Positions 23,080 through 31,917 of a DNA stretch of 34,715 nucleotides are shown here, one piece after another (position 1 is the stretch's first letter; each line of letters begins with the position of its first letter). Source of the DNA: Candidatus Hydrogenedentota bacterium (GTDB taxonomy: Bacteria > Hydrogenedentota > Hydrogenedentia > Hydrogenedentales > SLHB01); the NCBI GenBank assembly GCA_019695095.1, contig JAIBAQ010000051.1, positions 1 to 34,715 on the forward strand, given 5' to 3'. The notes beneath the pieces are model-generated. The model searched no databases, had not been told where the DNA came from, and was given only the letters and a program-made list of their open reading frames with translations. A program made the translations under genes and the position numbers.

Positions 23080-24261
23080 CTATTTTGCAGTACCGTTTCC
23101 GAGCACGTTCTCGAACCACACTGGACCGCCCCACTTCCCAGTCACAACGATGTCCTTGTCGCCGTCGGCATCGAGGTCTGCAACCGCAATGTTCATTCCC
23201 GATCCGATGCCTTGGTCAAAGGTAATATTGTGCTTCGTCCACGACACATCCGGCTTACGCTTCAGGTCGTACCAGTAAACGCCCAACGGCTCGAATTCGC
23301 CAGGATCGCCCCCATTGTGGGCCATGAACCGTTTCCCGGCGATCAACTCCAACTCGTCGTCTGTATCCAGGTTCGCCAACGCCAGGCTGTGTACCTGCGA
23401 CCACGACGTGTCGATCACGTGCCGTGTGAAAGCGATCTCTGCCCCTTCTTTCACCTGCTCGAACCAATAGAGCCCATAGTCGTGCGCTGCACTTCCAATC
23501 AAATCGGCTAGACCGTCCCCGTTCACGTCATACACCAGAATCTGCGCCATGTCGGTCGTGGGCTTACCGCGATTGCCGATATCGATGGGATGCTCCGTCC
23601 ATGTGCCCGCGCGTGGATCCTCGGGGGCTTCGAACCACGCATCCGGCCGCACCAGATCCGGTCTTCCATCGCCGTTGATGTCGCCGCATCCCACGCCCCA
23701 CGTCATTTCTTTTTCCGACACAACGTGTTTCGTCGGAACGCCATTCTTGACCTCATACCAAACCGTGTTGACAACTGCGGGCAGTATCTCTTGCGCCTTC
23801 CCGTCGCCATCCACGTCTTCAAGCTCGCCTGCCTCGTAGTTGCCGTTCTCCATGAACAACTTCCGCGTCCAAGTCCCGCCGGCAGGGCCAGGATTCTTCA
23901 CCCAATCGCATTTCTTCTCGAACCACGTGCACGTCACCACATCCAGCCAGCCGTCGCCATCGACATCCAGTGGCACGTTCATGAAGTCATCTTGATACCC
24001 CTTGCCGTCCTCTCCAACCACGCCTCCCACGTCGCAAATCTTGACTGGCTTGAAGTCGGGCGCAAGATAGAGAAATGGCAACCCCACGATGTCGAGCTTG
24101 CCATCATTGTTGAAATCCCCCACGCAACACGCTTCGCTCCGGTGCGTCCCCACACGGTGAACCTTAAACGCGTCGCCTGACTGTCCCTCCGCGGAAATTC
24201 CCGAACCGGCGGCCATTACTACTGCCAATGCCATTGACCAGATCGCTCTCTTGACTTTCAC
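23080..24261 (-). CDS. Secreted FG-GAP/VCBS repeat protein
   Basis: A 393-aa protein with a signal peptide (AIWSMALAVVMAAGSGISA) and at least seven FG-GAP/VCBS-type repeats, each with a calcium-loop motif: DFNNDGKLDIVG, DVDGDGWLDVVT, DVDGDGKAQE, DINGDGRPDLV, DVNGDGLADLIG and DLDADGDKDIVVTG. These fold as a seven-bladed integrin-like propeller, often for carbohydrate or surface binding. The start is GTG 24261 with GGAGAG 6 nt upstream; the frame's upstream extension to 24324 has no signal-peptide logic. It is probably co-transcribed with the M14 gene downstream. Confidence 0.85.
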   Translation of the reverse strand: MKVKRAIWSMALAVVMAAGSGISAEGQSGDAFKVHRVGTHRSEACCVGDFNNDGKLDIVGLPFLYLAPDFKPVKICDVGGVVGEDGKGYQDDFMNVPLDVDGDGWLDVVTCTWFEKKCDWVKNPGPAGGTWTRKLFMENGNYEAGELEDVDGDGKAQEILPAVVNTVWYEVKNGVPTKHVVSEKEMTWGVGCGDINGDGRPDLVRPDAWFEAPEDPRAGTWTEHPIDIGNRGKPTTDMAQILVYDVNGDGLADLIGSAAHDYGLYWFEQVKEGAEIAFTRHVIDTSWSQVHSLALANLDTDDELELIAGKRFMAHNGGDPGEFEPLGVYWYDLKRKPDVSWTKHNITFDQGIGSGMNIAVADLDADGDKDIVVTGKWGGPVWFENVLGNGTAK

Positions 24262-24665
24262 GGCTGCTCTCCCCAGTACACTGTTCTCGCCATTGTACAT
24301 ATTCTTATACTCGAGAAGGCACACAACCTTGGACTACGGCCGCAGCGCCATAGCCGAATGTGCAATCCTCCTAAGAAACGGACCCTACAAATTGCTTTCG
24401 CCCTTACAGGGCTCACGTTGGGTAAGGGCTGGTACCTGGGGTTTCGATTCGCGTCGGTGACGCGAATCTCACCCCAGGCCAGAGTCCGCCGTGCCTGCGG
24501 CACTCAAGAGAAAAGGCCGTTCGCTTGGCTTCTGTTTCTATCACCAAAACTCGCGCTCGCGCGGTCCCCTGCTCAGAATGCCCGTTGTGCCAACCTGCAA
24601 CTTGCGTTAGGATATCTTTCGCCAGAGAAGGCGACCAAGTAAATCGCCACAAAGGGGGGGGCAGC
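24262..24665. other. Divergent intergenic region with palindromic block
   Basis: It separates the FG-GAP gene (minus) from the DoxX-fusion gene (plus). It holds a compound inverted-repeat block (24400-24478). Outside that, no clear promoter or gene was seen; frames here are shadows. Confidence 0.5.
24400..24478. repeat. REP-like double hairpin
   Basis: GCCCTTAC/GTAAGGGC (24400-24407/24422-24429) is an 8-bp inverted repeat. It is followed at once by a larger one: CCTGGGGT...GATTCGCGTC-GGT-GACGCGAATC...ACCCCAGG (24435-24478; stems of 8 and 10 bp). Two adjacent palindromes without coding resemble bacterial REP/BIME elements. Confidence 0.7.
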
Positions 24666-26228
24666 ATGGCGACAGCGAAATCTACCGGCGAGTCAACACA
24701 ACGCAGCGCCCCGCTGACATTGATGGTCACGCTGCTGCGCGTTCTTATTGGCTGGCATTTTCTTTACGAAGGCGTGGTGAAACTTGCCGCAGAGAAATGG
24801 AGTGCGGGCAGCTACCTCGCCAGTTCACGCGGATTCCTCTCCGGTTTCTATCATTGGTTGGCATCCGATCCCACGATCCTTCGCGTCACCGACCTCATGA
24901 ATATGTGGGGCCTCACCCTGATCGGCGTGGCACTTATTCTTGGCCTTTTCACGCGCACCGCAAGCCTGTTTGGCGCGCTCCTCCTCGGGTTCTACTACAT
25001 GGCCTACCCGCCGTTTGCGGGGCTCGACTTCGGCGCGCCGTCCGAAGGCCACTACCTCCTTGTAAACAAGACCTTGGTGGAAATGGTGGCCTTGCTCGCG
25101 TTGGCCTCCATTCGCCCCGGTATCCAGTTGGGCCTGGACCGAATTGTTCGCCTGATTGTGTCCAAGTTACGGCGTTCCTCGGGTACGGACTCGGCTTCCG
25201 CCGAATCGGCACCGCTCTCCACGCGACGCGAAGTACTCGCAGGTTTGGCAACGGCGCCGGTGCTCGGAGCCTTTGCGCTCACGTACAACCGCCAGAAAGA
25301 GCAGGAAGCAATCGACGCCATTTCCGGCGCGACTATCGTGCTGCGCGACACGAACCTCGCCCAATTGAAGGGGGCCTTGCCCAAGGGCGAAATCAGAGGA
25401 ATGAAATTGAGCCGCCTGATTCTCGGCAACAACCTCATCGGCGGCTGGTCGCATTCTCGCGACCTGATCTACGTATCCGAATTGTTCAAGGCCTACAACA
25501 ATGACCGCAAAGTCTTCGAAACGCTCATGCTCGCCGAGAAAGCGGGCATCGACACCATGGTCGTCGTCAACGCCCAATTCCCGCTGTTCAACCGGTATAA
25601 GCGGATCATGGGCGGCAAACTGCAAACGATCTGCCAGGTATTTCCCAAAGAAGACGATTTGTTTACAGACGCCGATAAGGCCATCGACTACGGCGTGACC
25701 ACCCCGTATTTCCAAGGGGCCGTATCTGACCGTTTCGTTCAGAACGGCATGGTCGATAAGATCGGCGAAGTTGTCGAACACATCCGCAAGCAAGGCTATC
25801 CCGCGGGAATCGGCGCCCACTCGATTCAGGTGCCCATCGCTTGCCAGAAGGCAGGTATCATTCCCGATTACTACGTGAAGACCTGTCACCACGATCAATA
25901 CTGGTCCGCGACGCCGCGCGAAAACCGCCAGGAATTCACCGTCGATCGGGCATGGTCCCCCGACCACAATCTGCCCCACGACAACATGTTCGACGTGTTT
26001 CCGGAGCAGACCATCGAGGTCATGAAAAGCATCGAAGTACCTTGGATCGCCTTCAAAGTGCTCGCGGGCGGCGCGATTCATCCCAAAGACGGGTTCAATT
26101 ACGCTTTCAAAAACGGCGCGGATTTCCTGTGTGTCGGCATGTTCGACTTCCAGATCGTCGACGACGTCAACATCGCTATCGACACGCTGCGCCAATGCCA
26201 GGTTCGAGAGCGTCGCTGGATGGCGTAG
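24666..26228 (+). CDS. DoxX membrane domain fused through a Tat-like motif to a TIM-barrel-like domain
   Basis: A 520-aa protein. Residues 18-150 are a DoxX-type integral membrane domain (LLRVLIGWHFLYEGVVKL; four hydrophobic segments near 18-36, 78-95, 98-115 and 136-150). A linker leads to STRREVLAGLATAPVLGAFA (185-204), which looks like a Tat signal with R187 R188 and a hydrophobic core. Residues 247-509 form a TIM-barrel-like domain with SRLILGNNLIGGWSHSRD, resembling aldo/keto-reductase-like proteins. The start is ATG 24666 with a G-rich site upstream; the frame opens at 24525 but lacks a site there. Catalytic role unknown. It ends 1 nt before the convergent gene. Confidence 0.8.
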   Translation: MATAKSTGESTQRSAPLTLMVTLLRVLIGWHFLYEGVVKLAAEKWSAGSYLASSRGFLSGFYHWLASDPTILRVTDLMNMWGLTLIGVALILGLFTRTASLFGALLLGFYYMAYPPFAGLDFGAPSEGHYLLVNKTLVEMVALLALASIRPGIQLGLDRIVRLIVSKLRRSSGTDSASAESAPLSTRREVLAGLATAPVLGAFALTYNRQKEQEAIDAISGATIVLRDTNLAQLKGALPKGEIRGMKLSRLILGNNLIGGWSHSRDLIYVSELFKAYNNDRKVFETLMLAEKAGIDTMVVVNAQFPLFNRYKRIMGGKLQTICQVFPKEDDLFTDADKAIDYGVTTPYFQGAVSDRFVQNGMVDKIGEVVEHIRKQGYPAGIGAHSIQVPIACQKAGIIPDYYVKTCHHDQYWSATPRENRQEFTVDRAWSPDHNLPHDNMFDVFPEQTIEVMKSIEVPWIAFKVLAGGAIHPKDGFNYAFKNGADFLCVGMFDFQIVDDVNIAIDTLRQCQVRERRWMA

Positions 26229-26229
26229 A

Positions 26230-28395
26230 CTACCGACTCGCCGATCCTTGATTCCGGTCCTTCCAAGGACGTCCATCATTCCAAGCCAATTGCTTCTTGA
26301 CGGCGCGGAGGTGTTTGCCAATCTTGCTCGATAAGGTGGCGTCCCACAGCGATGTGTTCTGTTGGCGAAGGGCAAGCACCGCGCCCGTCCACGCGTTACC
26401 CCAGCCAGACTCGATGCACCACGCACCCCATCCGACATCGCCCGACGCCGACCAATAGTCCCAGCGCTTGAAGTCAAATGCGCGCAACCACGCGCCGCTG
26501 AGATACGGATACTTCTCCGACCGGGTCTGAATACGGCACAAGTATTCGGCGACTTTGTCCTCCGCCACCTTGAAGCGTGCGTCGCCCGTGGCCGCATAGG
26601 CTTCATGCAAAGCCAGGAATGCAAACGGCGTCGTATAGAGTTGGTCAGACGCCGGATCGCCGTTGACCTGTATCAGCGATGCCTCCGCCGTCCCGTATTC
26701 TTCGTTGGATTTCGACCAAGACCAATCGCTGGGCTTGTCGGCGCATTCCACGATTGCGCCGCACGGCTGGACCAATGCGAGAACGTCGTCCCCAAGCCGC
26801 GTCAACCATGCGCGATGCTCCGGAGTATCGTCCACGCGCACCAGCCACGCCAACGTCAACAACATTTTCGAGCGTTCCGCGCTGTTGCGCCAAAGCCATT
26901 TCTCCGGATACCCCTCCATCGTTTCGCGGATGGCCTCTTCCGTGCGTTCGATAAAGGGTTGGTAGTCCGTGCGCGCGTAGGCCCACAGGTAGCATGTCCA
27001 AAGATTGCACTCGAAATGTGGAGAAACGTTGACGGTCGGTTTGTCGTGATAGTAGCGCCAGCCGTGAAGCTCAAGCTGCGGCATATCGATGCGATCGCCG
27101 CGAAACCCCTTCGTCCCGGTTGTCCGCAGGTTGGCGAGCAACGCCCGCAACAACGGTTCGTCCCACCGATCCGTTTGCAGTGCCGCCGAGGCCGCCGCCG
27201 TCGCCAGAATCACCCGCGCATTATCGTCACCGTAGTTGGCCACTTCCCAAAGCGGCGAATAGAGTCCCCACGACACCAGCCCGTATGCCGGGTGTTTCGG
27301 ATTCCCGCGCCCGCCCCCGCACATGCCCTGAGGCGAGTACACGAAATCGAGCAAATTCTGCGCGACCTCGCGGCTACGTTCTCCCTTGTTGAGCGCCGCA
27401 TCGTACGCAAGCGTCATCGCTGCCTCCGTGTTGCAGTCGGCGCGGATCGGCAAACGTTGAACTTGAGAACCGTTCCACGAAATCGCCGATGCGTAGCCCT
27501 CTAGCATGCCCAGACTGCCGTCGCCAACCGGTTCCGCGTCTCCGGGCGTGAGAATGGTTTCGACGTTCTTGGTCAGTAGTTCGCGAATCTGCGGCAAACG
27601 CGATTCAGGGATAAGCAGTCGCGAACGATGAAACCACTGTGCCGATGCATCGAAGGCGGCCTTCTCGTAATCAGGCGGCAAGAGCTCCTTCGCTGCATAC
27701 ATGGGCCGCACGTCGGGCGTCCATGTCAGGTCTGTTGGCGTCGACTGTGTGAGCCATGCGAGGATCGATTCCCACACGACCTTCCAATCGGCGGTTGGCG
27801 CGAACCGTCCCGTGACAAAACCGCTGAGTTTTGTCGTCGCAACAAGGCATTGTTTTCCGGGAACCTCAAATAGAATCGGATAAAACTTCTCGGGCATGCC
27901 AAACACTGCCGTGTCGTATCCGGCTACGCGGGCCGCAACTAACCACGACTCCGGAGTCTTCGTCGGCAATAGCACGCACCCGTTGGCGGTGAGTATTCGC
28001 AACGCGGGCAATCGCTCACCAAACACCGCGCCCGTCGTGACAATACGTTCCCATTCCGTTGGCTGCGAAACCCCAAACTCAACACCAGGAACTGATTCTG
28101 GAAACTCGACATATACTCGCAGGTTCTTCGCCGCCGCCTTTTCGAATACGCCATCCGAGACAACCGTCCGGGTTTCGGGATATCCCTCCGAAAGCAGCAA
28201 TACGGCCCCACCCTTACGCGCACGGTCTACCGCCGATTCCGCCGAGTCGCAACGCTCAAACGCACATCCCGAAGACCTCAATACCTTGCAGAGGTCATTG
28301 TCTTGTGCCCCCCACACCGTCAAAGCGACGCCCTCATCTGCAAGGCAGGTCCCACAGATACACGCAACGGTCAGAATCAAACGCGTCAACTTCAT
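26230..28395 (-). CDS. Secreted alpha/alpha-toroid-like protein, unknown function
   Basis: A 721-aa protein with a signal peptide (MKLTRLILTVACICGTCLA). Residues about 20-220 look like a Rossmann-like alpha/beta region (VWGAQDN; GGAVLLLSEGYPE; LRILTANG). Residues about 250-700 are helical repeats (YDAALNKGERSREVAQNLLDF; TTPFAFLALHEAYAATGDARF; WGNAWTGAVLAL), as in (alpha/alpha)6 toroid glycosidases or lyases. I cannot assign a named family or an active site. The start is ATG 28395 with GGGGGAG upstream. It converges on the DoxX-fusion gene with a 1-nt gap, and is divergent from the beta-helix gene. Confidence 0.72.
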   Translation of the reverse strand: MKLTRLILTVACICGTCLADEGVALTVWGAQDNDLCKVLRSSGCAFERCDSAESAVDRARKGGAVLLLSEGYPETRTVVSDGVFEKAAAKNLRVYVEFPESVPGVEFGVSQPTEWERIVTTGAVFGERLPALRILTANGCVLLPTKTPESWLVAARVAGYDTAVFGMPEKFYPILFEVPGKQCLVATTKLSGFVTGRFAPTADWKVVWESILAWLTQSTPTDLTWTPDVRPMYAAKELLPPDYEKAAFDASAQWFHRSRLLIPESRLPQIRELLTKNVETILTPGDAEPVGDGSLGMLEGYASAISWNGSQVQRLPIRADCNTEAAMTLAYDAALNKGERSREVAQNLLDFVYSPQGMCGGGRGNPKHPAYGLVSWGLYSPLWEVANYGDDNARVILATAAASAALQTDRWDEPLLRALLANLRTTGTKGFRGDRIDMPQLELHGWRYYHDKPTVNVSPHFECNLWTCYLWAYARTDYQPFIERTEEAIRETMEGYPEKWLWRNSAERSKMLLTLAWLVRVDDTPEHRAWLTRLGDDVLALVQPCGAIVECADKPSDWSWSKSNEEYGTAEASLIQVNGDPASDQLYTTPFAFLALHEAYAATGDARFKVAEDKVAEYLCRIQTRSEKYPYLSGAWLRAFDFKRWDYWSASGDVGWGAWCIESGWGNAWTGAVLALRQQNTSLWDATLSSKIGKHLRAVKKQLAWNDGRPWKDRNQGSASR

Positions 28396-28684
28396 CGCGC
28401 TTCTCCCCCGGTCTAATACTTCTTCTGCCGGCCATTACCCAACGCAGCGTGACACAAGTCAGTCTACACGAGTTCCTTCCCTGCCAGGCAATTCCCCGTC
28501 AAATCTCCGGTTTCTTCGAACAGTACTCTCTGCGTTTTTGTGTTCTTTTGCGGCAAAACTTTCGGCACCTGTTTACCGTGGACAGCGTCATCTGCGGTTT
28601 GATAACGCGCGTATGCATCTGCTCCAATGAGTCCTGATTCACGAATGGGGGCTCCGCGATCCTCACGCAATGGAGGGAAATACC

Positions 28685-30127
28685 GTGTCCATAGCTCGTA
28701 TTGGCCGCCTACTGTCGATCGCGGCGGCATGCATGCTTATCATCGGCCCGCTGTGCGCAGCCGAACCTGCACTCGAGGATCTCAAAGCGTTCGCCGACGG
28801 CAAACGTCCGGCCACAGCCGCGCTGCAAAAGCTGATCGACGAAAGTGACGGCGCCGTGACTTTCCCTGCGGGCACATTCCTGATTGACGCGCCGCTTCGT
28901 GTCGATCTGACAGTTCTCGGATTCCGCTCATTGCGCGGAGCGGAAGGCACAACGCGTCTACTAGCGGACCTCTCTGGACCCGCAATTCAGATCGTCGGCA
29001 GCCACAATGGGACAGCAGCCCCTGAATCGGTTGAGGAACACATCTGGGACAAAGAGCGCTTCCCGGTCATAAGCGGTTTGGAAATCGTCGGGAAACAAGA
29101 ACAGGCCGACGGGATCGAGTTGGTCCGCACGATGAAATGCACGATCCGAAACGTGCTCATTCGCCGCTGCCGCTACGGCATCCACCTTGTTGAACGCAAC
29201 CGCAACATCATCATTTCCGATTCGCACATCTACGATGGAACCGACACTGGCATCTTCCTCGATAACTGCAATCTCCACCAGATGAACATCACGGGGAACC
29301 ACATCAGCTACAACAAACGCGCCGGTATCCGGCAGTTCAACGGCGATGTCCATAACGTGCAAATCGCCGGCAACGACATCGAATACAACTTTGGCAGCGA
29401 AGAAACCTCCGGGGAAATCGTGCTCGAATCGCCTGACAGCCTTATCAGCGAATACGCTATCACCGGCAACACCATTCAGGCCCGTCCCGAGAATCCCGGC
29501 GCGAATATCTACCTTGCGGGAAGCGAACAAAATGCACCCGGGGCCTCCCGCGTGATTGCCATCACCGGCAACATCATCGGTGACCGCGACAAGAACATCG
29601 TTCTCACGCGCACATCGAAGACGACCATCGCCGGCAATACCATCTACGGCGGCAATACCCTCAGCCTTCACTTCCAGCAATGTGCCAACATCGTGCTGAA
29701 TGGCAACAACATCGGCACTCGCCCCTCCGCGCACGCGCAGCGCGACTCATACACCGACGGTATCTTGCTCGAGAACTGCGCCGACTGCCTCATTACGGAT
29801 AACATCGTCAGCGAGCACCACCAGGGAGACGCAACGTCTGGCGGCGCCATCACCTTGGTCGATTCGCGACACTGCCGCGTTTCCGATTGCCAAATCCTCC
29901 GTCCCAAGTTTCGGGGCGTCCACCTTATCGGCGGTGTGGGCTGCGTCGTCTCCGACAACTCCATCACGGCCCCGGACTCCGGCGAGTTCGTTGCGGCCAT
30001 CGCGGTCTCCGGCAAAGGCCGCGCGCACATGGTCCAGAACAATTGGATTGCGACCACACTTTCGATACCGGTCGTCATCGATGAAGGCACATGCACATTG
30101 CGCGAGAATACGACCGTCGCGCCTTAG
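28685..30127 (+). CDS. Secreted right-handed parallel beta-helix protein (NosD-like)
   Basis: A 480-aa protein with a signal peptide (RLLSIAAACMLIIGPLCAA). At least eight PbH1-type coils with an Asn ladder follow: ITGNHISYN, IAGNDIEYN, ITGNTIQA, ITGNIIGD, IAGNTIYGG, LNGNNIGT, ITDNIVSEH and VSDNSITAP. The N-terminal part (DGAVTFPAGTFLIDAPLRV) matches the usual entry of pectin-lyase-like folds. The start GTG 28685 has GGAGGG 7 nt upstream; the ATG at 28670 has no site. Such proteins bind or cleave polysaccharides; no catalytic residues are evident here. Confidence 0.83.
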   Translation: MSIARIGRLLSIAAACMLIIGPLCAAEPALEDLKAFADGKRPATAALQKLIDESDGAVTFPAGTFLIDAPLRVDLTVLGFRSLRGAEGTTRLLADLSGPAIQIVGSHNGTAAPESVEEHIWDKERFPVISGLEIVGKQEQADGIELVRTMKCTIRNVLIRRCRYGIHLVERNRNIIISDSHIYDGTDTGIFLDNCNLHQMNITGNHISYNKRAGIRQFNGDVHNVQIAGNDIEYNFGSEETSGEIVLESPDSLISEYAITGNTIQARPENPGANIYLAGSEQNAPGASRVIAITGNIIGDRDKNIVLTRTSKTTIAGNTIYGGNTLSLHFQQCANIVLNGNNIGTRPSAHAQRDSYTDGILLENCADCLITDNIVSEHHQGDATSGGAITLVDSRHCRVSDCQILRPKFRGVHLIGGVGCVVSDNSITAPDSGEFVAAIAVSGKGRAHMVQNNWIATTLSIPVVIDEGTCTLRENTTVAP

Positions 30128-30255
30128 AGGTTACGCACCGCTACAAGAATCAAAGAGTGGGCAATCGCACGCCTTCACTGCAGGCTAATTCGAGTTTCTT
30201 CGCCACGACTGCCACCTTCCGACAGTCTATGTATTCGGATTGGATTCTCTGATTC

Positions 30256-30343
30256 CAAATCCACCATACTTTCCTTCTCCGCCGACGGACTTTGCGCCGG
30301 CGGTATTTGTTGTATGGGCTCGTTTGCCGCAGGAGACCCCCGC
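30256..30343 (+). promoter_or_regulatory. Leader block A before the first sugar-binding protein
   Basis: It contains AATCCACCATACTTTCC, a GC-rich hairpin near CCGCCGACGGACTTTGCGCC, and GCCGCAGGAGACCCCCGC just before the TTG start. Parts of the block recur before the second binding protein (ACCACCATACT at about 31867) and, almost entire, at 33696-33797. Confidence 0.65.
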
Positions 30344-31783
30344 TTGCGTAGAACCTATTTCATTTGGGCTTTAGGTGTGCTTGTTTGTGCCGCCGTGGCC
30401 ATGCTGCTGCGCCCCTCGGAAGCCGGGTCGCCGGAAGAGCGCCAAGCCATCGAAGAAGGCCGCACGATCATTGTGTATTGGGATCGGCACTCCGGTCACG
30501 AGCACGCCATGCGCGCCGAGCTCATCCGGGAGTACAACAACACCCAAGGCAAAACCGACGGTGTTTACGTGCGCGCGTTGCCCATTGGCTTCTTCGCCCT
30601 CATGGAAAAGATGCTCACTTCGATTGCCGGGGGGTCGCCGCCCGACGTCTGCAGTATCGACACCAGCATTCTGATGCAGCTTGCAACCCAGGGGTGCTTC
30701 ACGCCCTTGGGCGAATGGATGAAGACCGTCCCCGCCCTTCAAGAGGACCGGTTTCTGCGCCACACGTGGGAGATGGTCGCCTACGAAGGCTATGACGCCG
30801 CTCATCAGAACTGGGTCGACGACGTGTGGGGAATCCCCTCGACAACGGACTCTTATTGCCTTCTATGGAACAAGGACATCTTTCGCAGGGCTGGCCTTGA
30901 TCCCAATACGCCGCCGAAAACGACACAGGAACTCGAGGAGTTTGCCGCCAAGCTCACCATTCGCAACGGCGCGGAGGTCACTCAGATTGGGTTTATCCCA
31001 TGGTTTCCGTGGGACATTTCCCTGATGTGGGGCGGCATGTTCGGCGGCTCCTATTACGACCCGGAAACCGGACTTGCCACCTGCGGTTCCGACCCGGCCG
31101 TCATCGCGTCGCTCGCTTGGCAAGCCAAGTTCAGCATAGACCCAAACTCGGACAACAACGCGCCATTCGCGGTCGACGCGACCAAGTTTCAGTCGTTCGA
31201 GAAAATGGGCGCGTATCAAAGCGCCAACAACCCCTTCTACGCCGGGAAGGTCGCTATGATCGTGGAGGGTGAATGGCAAGCCACCTTCATCCCCCAATAC
31301 GCAAAGCACCTCGATTGGGGCGTCGCGCCGATTCCGCAACCCGAAGGCGCGCCCCCACGCGCATACGGTCCCGCGTGCGTCTGCGACTCCGTCCCCGCGA
31401 GCGCCAAGCACAAGGAAGAAGCCTTCAAGTTCCTGAAGTGGTTCTACTCGCCGCGCCCTGGTGGCGGTTTCTCTCCCATCAGCGACTACAACTTCGCGAT
31501 TCACAACATCCCATGCATCCGCGAAGAAGCCATGCAGGACCGGTTCATGAAGGACCCCAAATTCAGCGTCTTCGTCAACGAACTCCTCACCAAGCCCGAA
31601 ATCGTCTCTCAACCCAACCTTCCGCAATCGCAGTTCTATCTCGACGAAATCGAACGCGGCCGCGAATTTGTCACCATGCACGAAAAGACCCCCGAGCAGT
31701 CGGCTAAAGACACCGAAACCCGCACAAACGAAGTGCTCGAAGACACCTACCGGCAAATGAAGGTGTTGAAGAAGGCAGATTAG
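30344..31783 (+). CDS. ABC transporter sugar-binding protein (family 1), membrane-anchored, copy 1
   Basis: A 479-aa extracellular solute-binding protein. Residues 5-22 form a signal or anchor helix (FIWALGVLVCAAVAMLL) without a lipobox. Then IIVYWDRHSGHEHAMRAELI and the SBP family 1 pattern: SPPDVCSIDTSILMQLATQG, VWGIPSTTDSYCLLWNKDIF, YAGKVAMIVEGEWQ and AFKFLKWFYSP. The start is TTG 30344 with AGGAG 8 nt upstream, which matches the position of the GTG start of copy 2; the ATG at 30314 lies in leader block A. The permease at the window end is its probable partner. Sugar specificity is not known. Confidence 0.85.
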   Translation: MRRTYFIWALGVLVCAAVAMLLRPSEAGSPEERQAIEEGRTIIVYWDRHSGHEHAMRAELIREYNNTQGKTDGVYVRALPIGFFALMEKMLTSIAGGSPPDVCSIDTSILMQLATQGCFTPLGEWMKTVPALQEDRFLRHTWEMVAYEGYDAAHQNWVDDVWGIPSTTDSYCLLWNKDIFRRAGLDPNTPPKTTQELEEFAAKLTIRNGAEVTQIGFIPWFPWDISLMWGGMFGGSYYDPETGLATCGSDPAVIASLAWQAKFSIDPNSDNNAPFAVDATKFQSFEKMGAYQSANNPFYAGKVAMIVEGEWQATFIPQYAKHLDWGVAPIPQPEGAPPRAYGPACVCDSVPASAKHKEEAFKFLKWFYSPRPGGGFSPISDYNFAIHNIPCIREEAMQDRFMKDPKFSVFVNELLTKPEIVSQPNLPQSQFYLDEIERGREFVTMHEKTPEQSAKDTETRTNEVLEDTYRQMKVLKKAD

Positions 31784-31824
31784 CCCACAAAGCAATCCCA
31801 TAGACTAAATTGGGCTCCTTGGAA

Positions 31825-31849
31825 CCAGTGGGCTCCTTTCGCTCACTGG
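31825..31849 (+). terminator. Hairpin between the two binding-protein genes
   Basis: CCAGTGGGC/GCTCACTGG, a 9-bp stem with one G-U pair and a 7-nt loop, lies 42 bp past the first binding-protein stop. With no U-tract it is more likely an mRNA processing or stability element that separates the expression of the two paralogues than a full terminator. Confidence 0.4.
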
Positions 31850-31917
31850 AATCTGTCCTCCCAGAACCACCATACTCATTGTCCGCACAAGTATTGCCGT
31901 TCCGGGGGGACTTTCAC

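Noticed and set aside
25167-26624. 485-aa open frame on the - strand
   Set aside because: Antisense to the DoxX-fusion gene and overlapping the next gene; its composition is that of a shadow frame.
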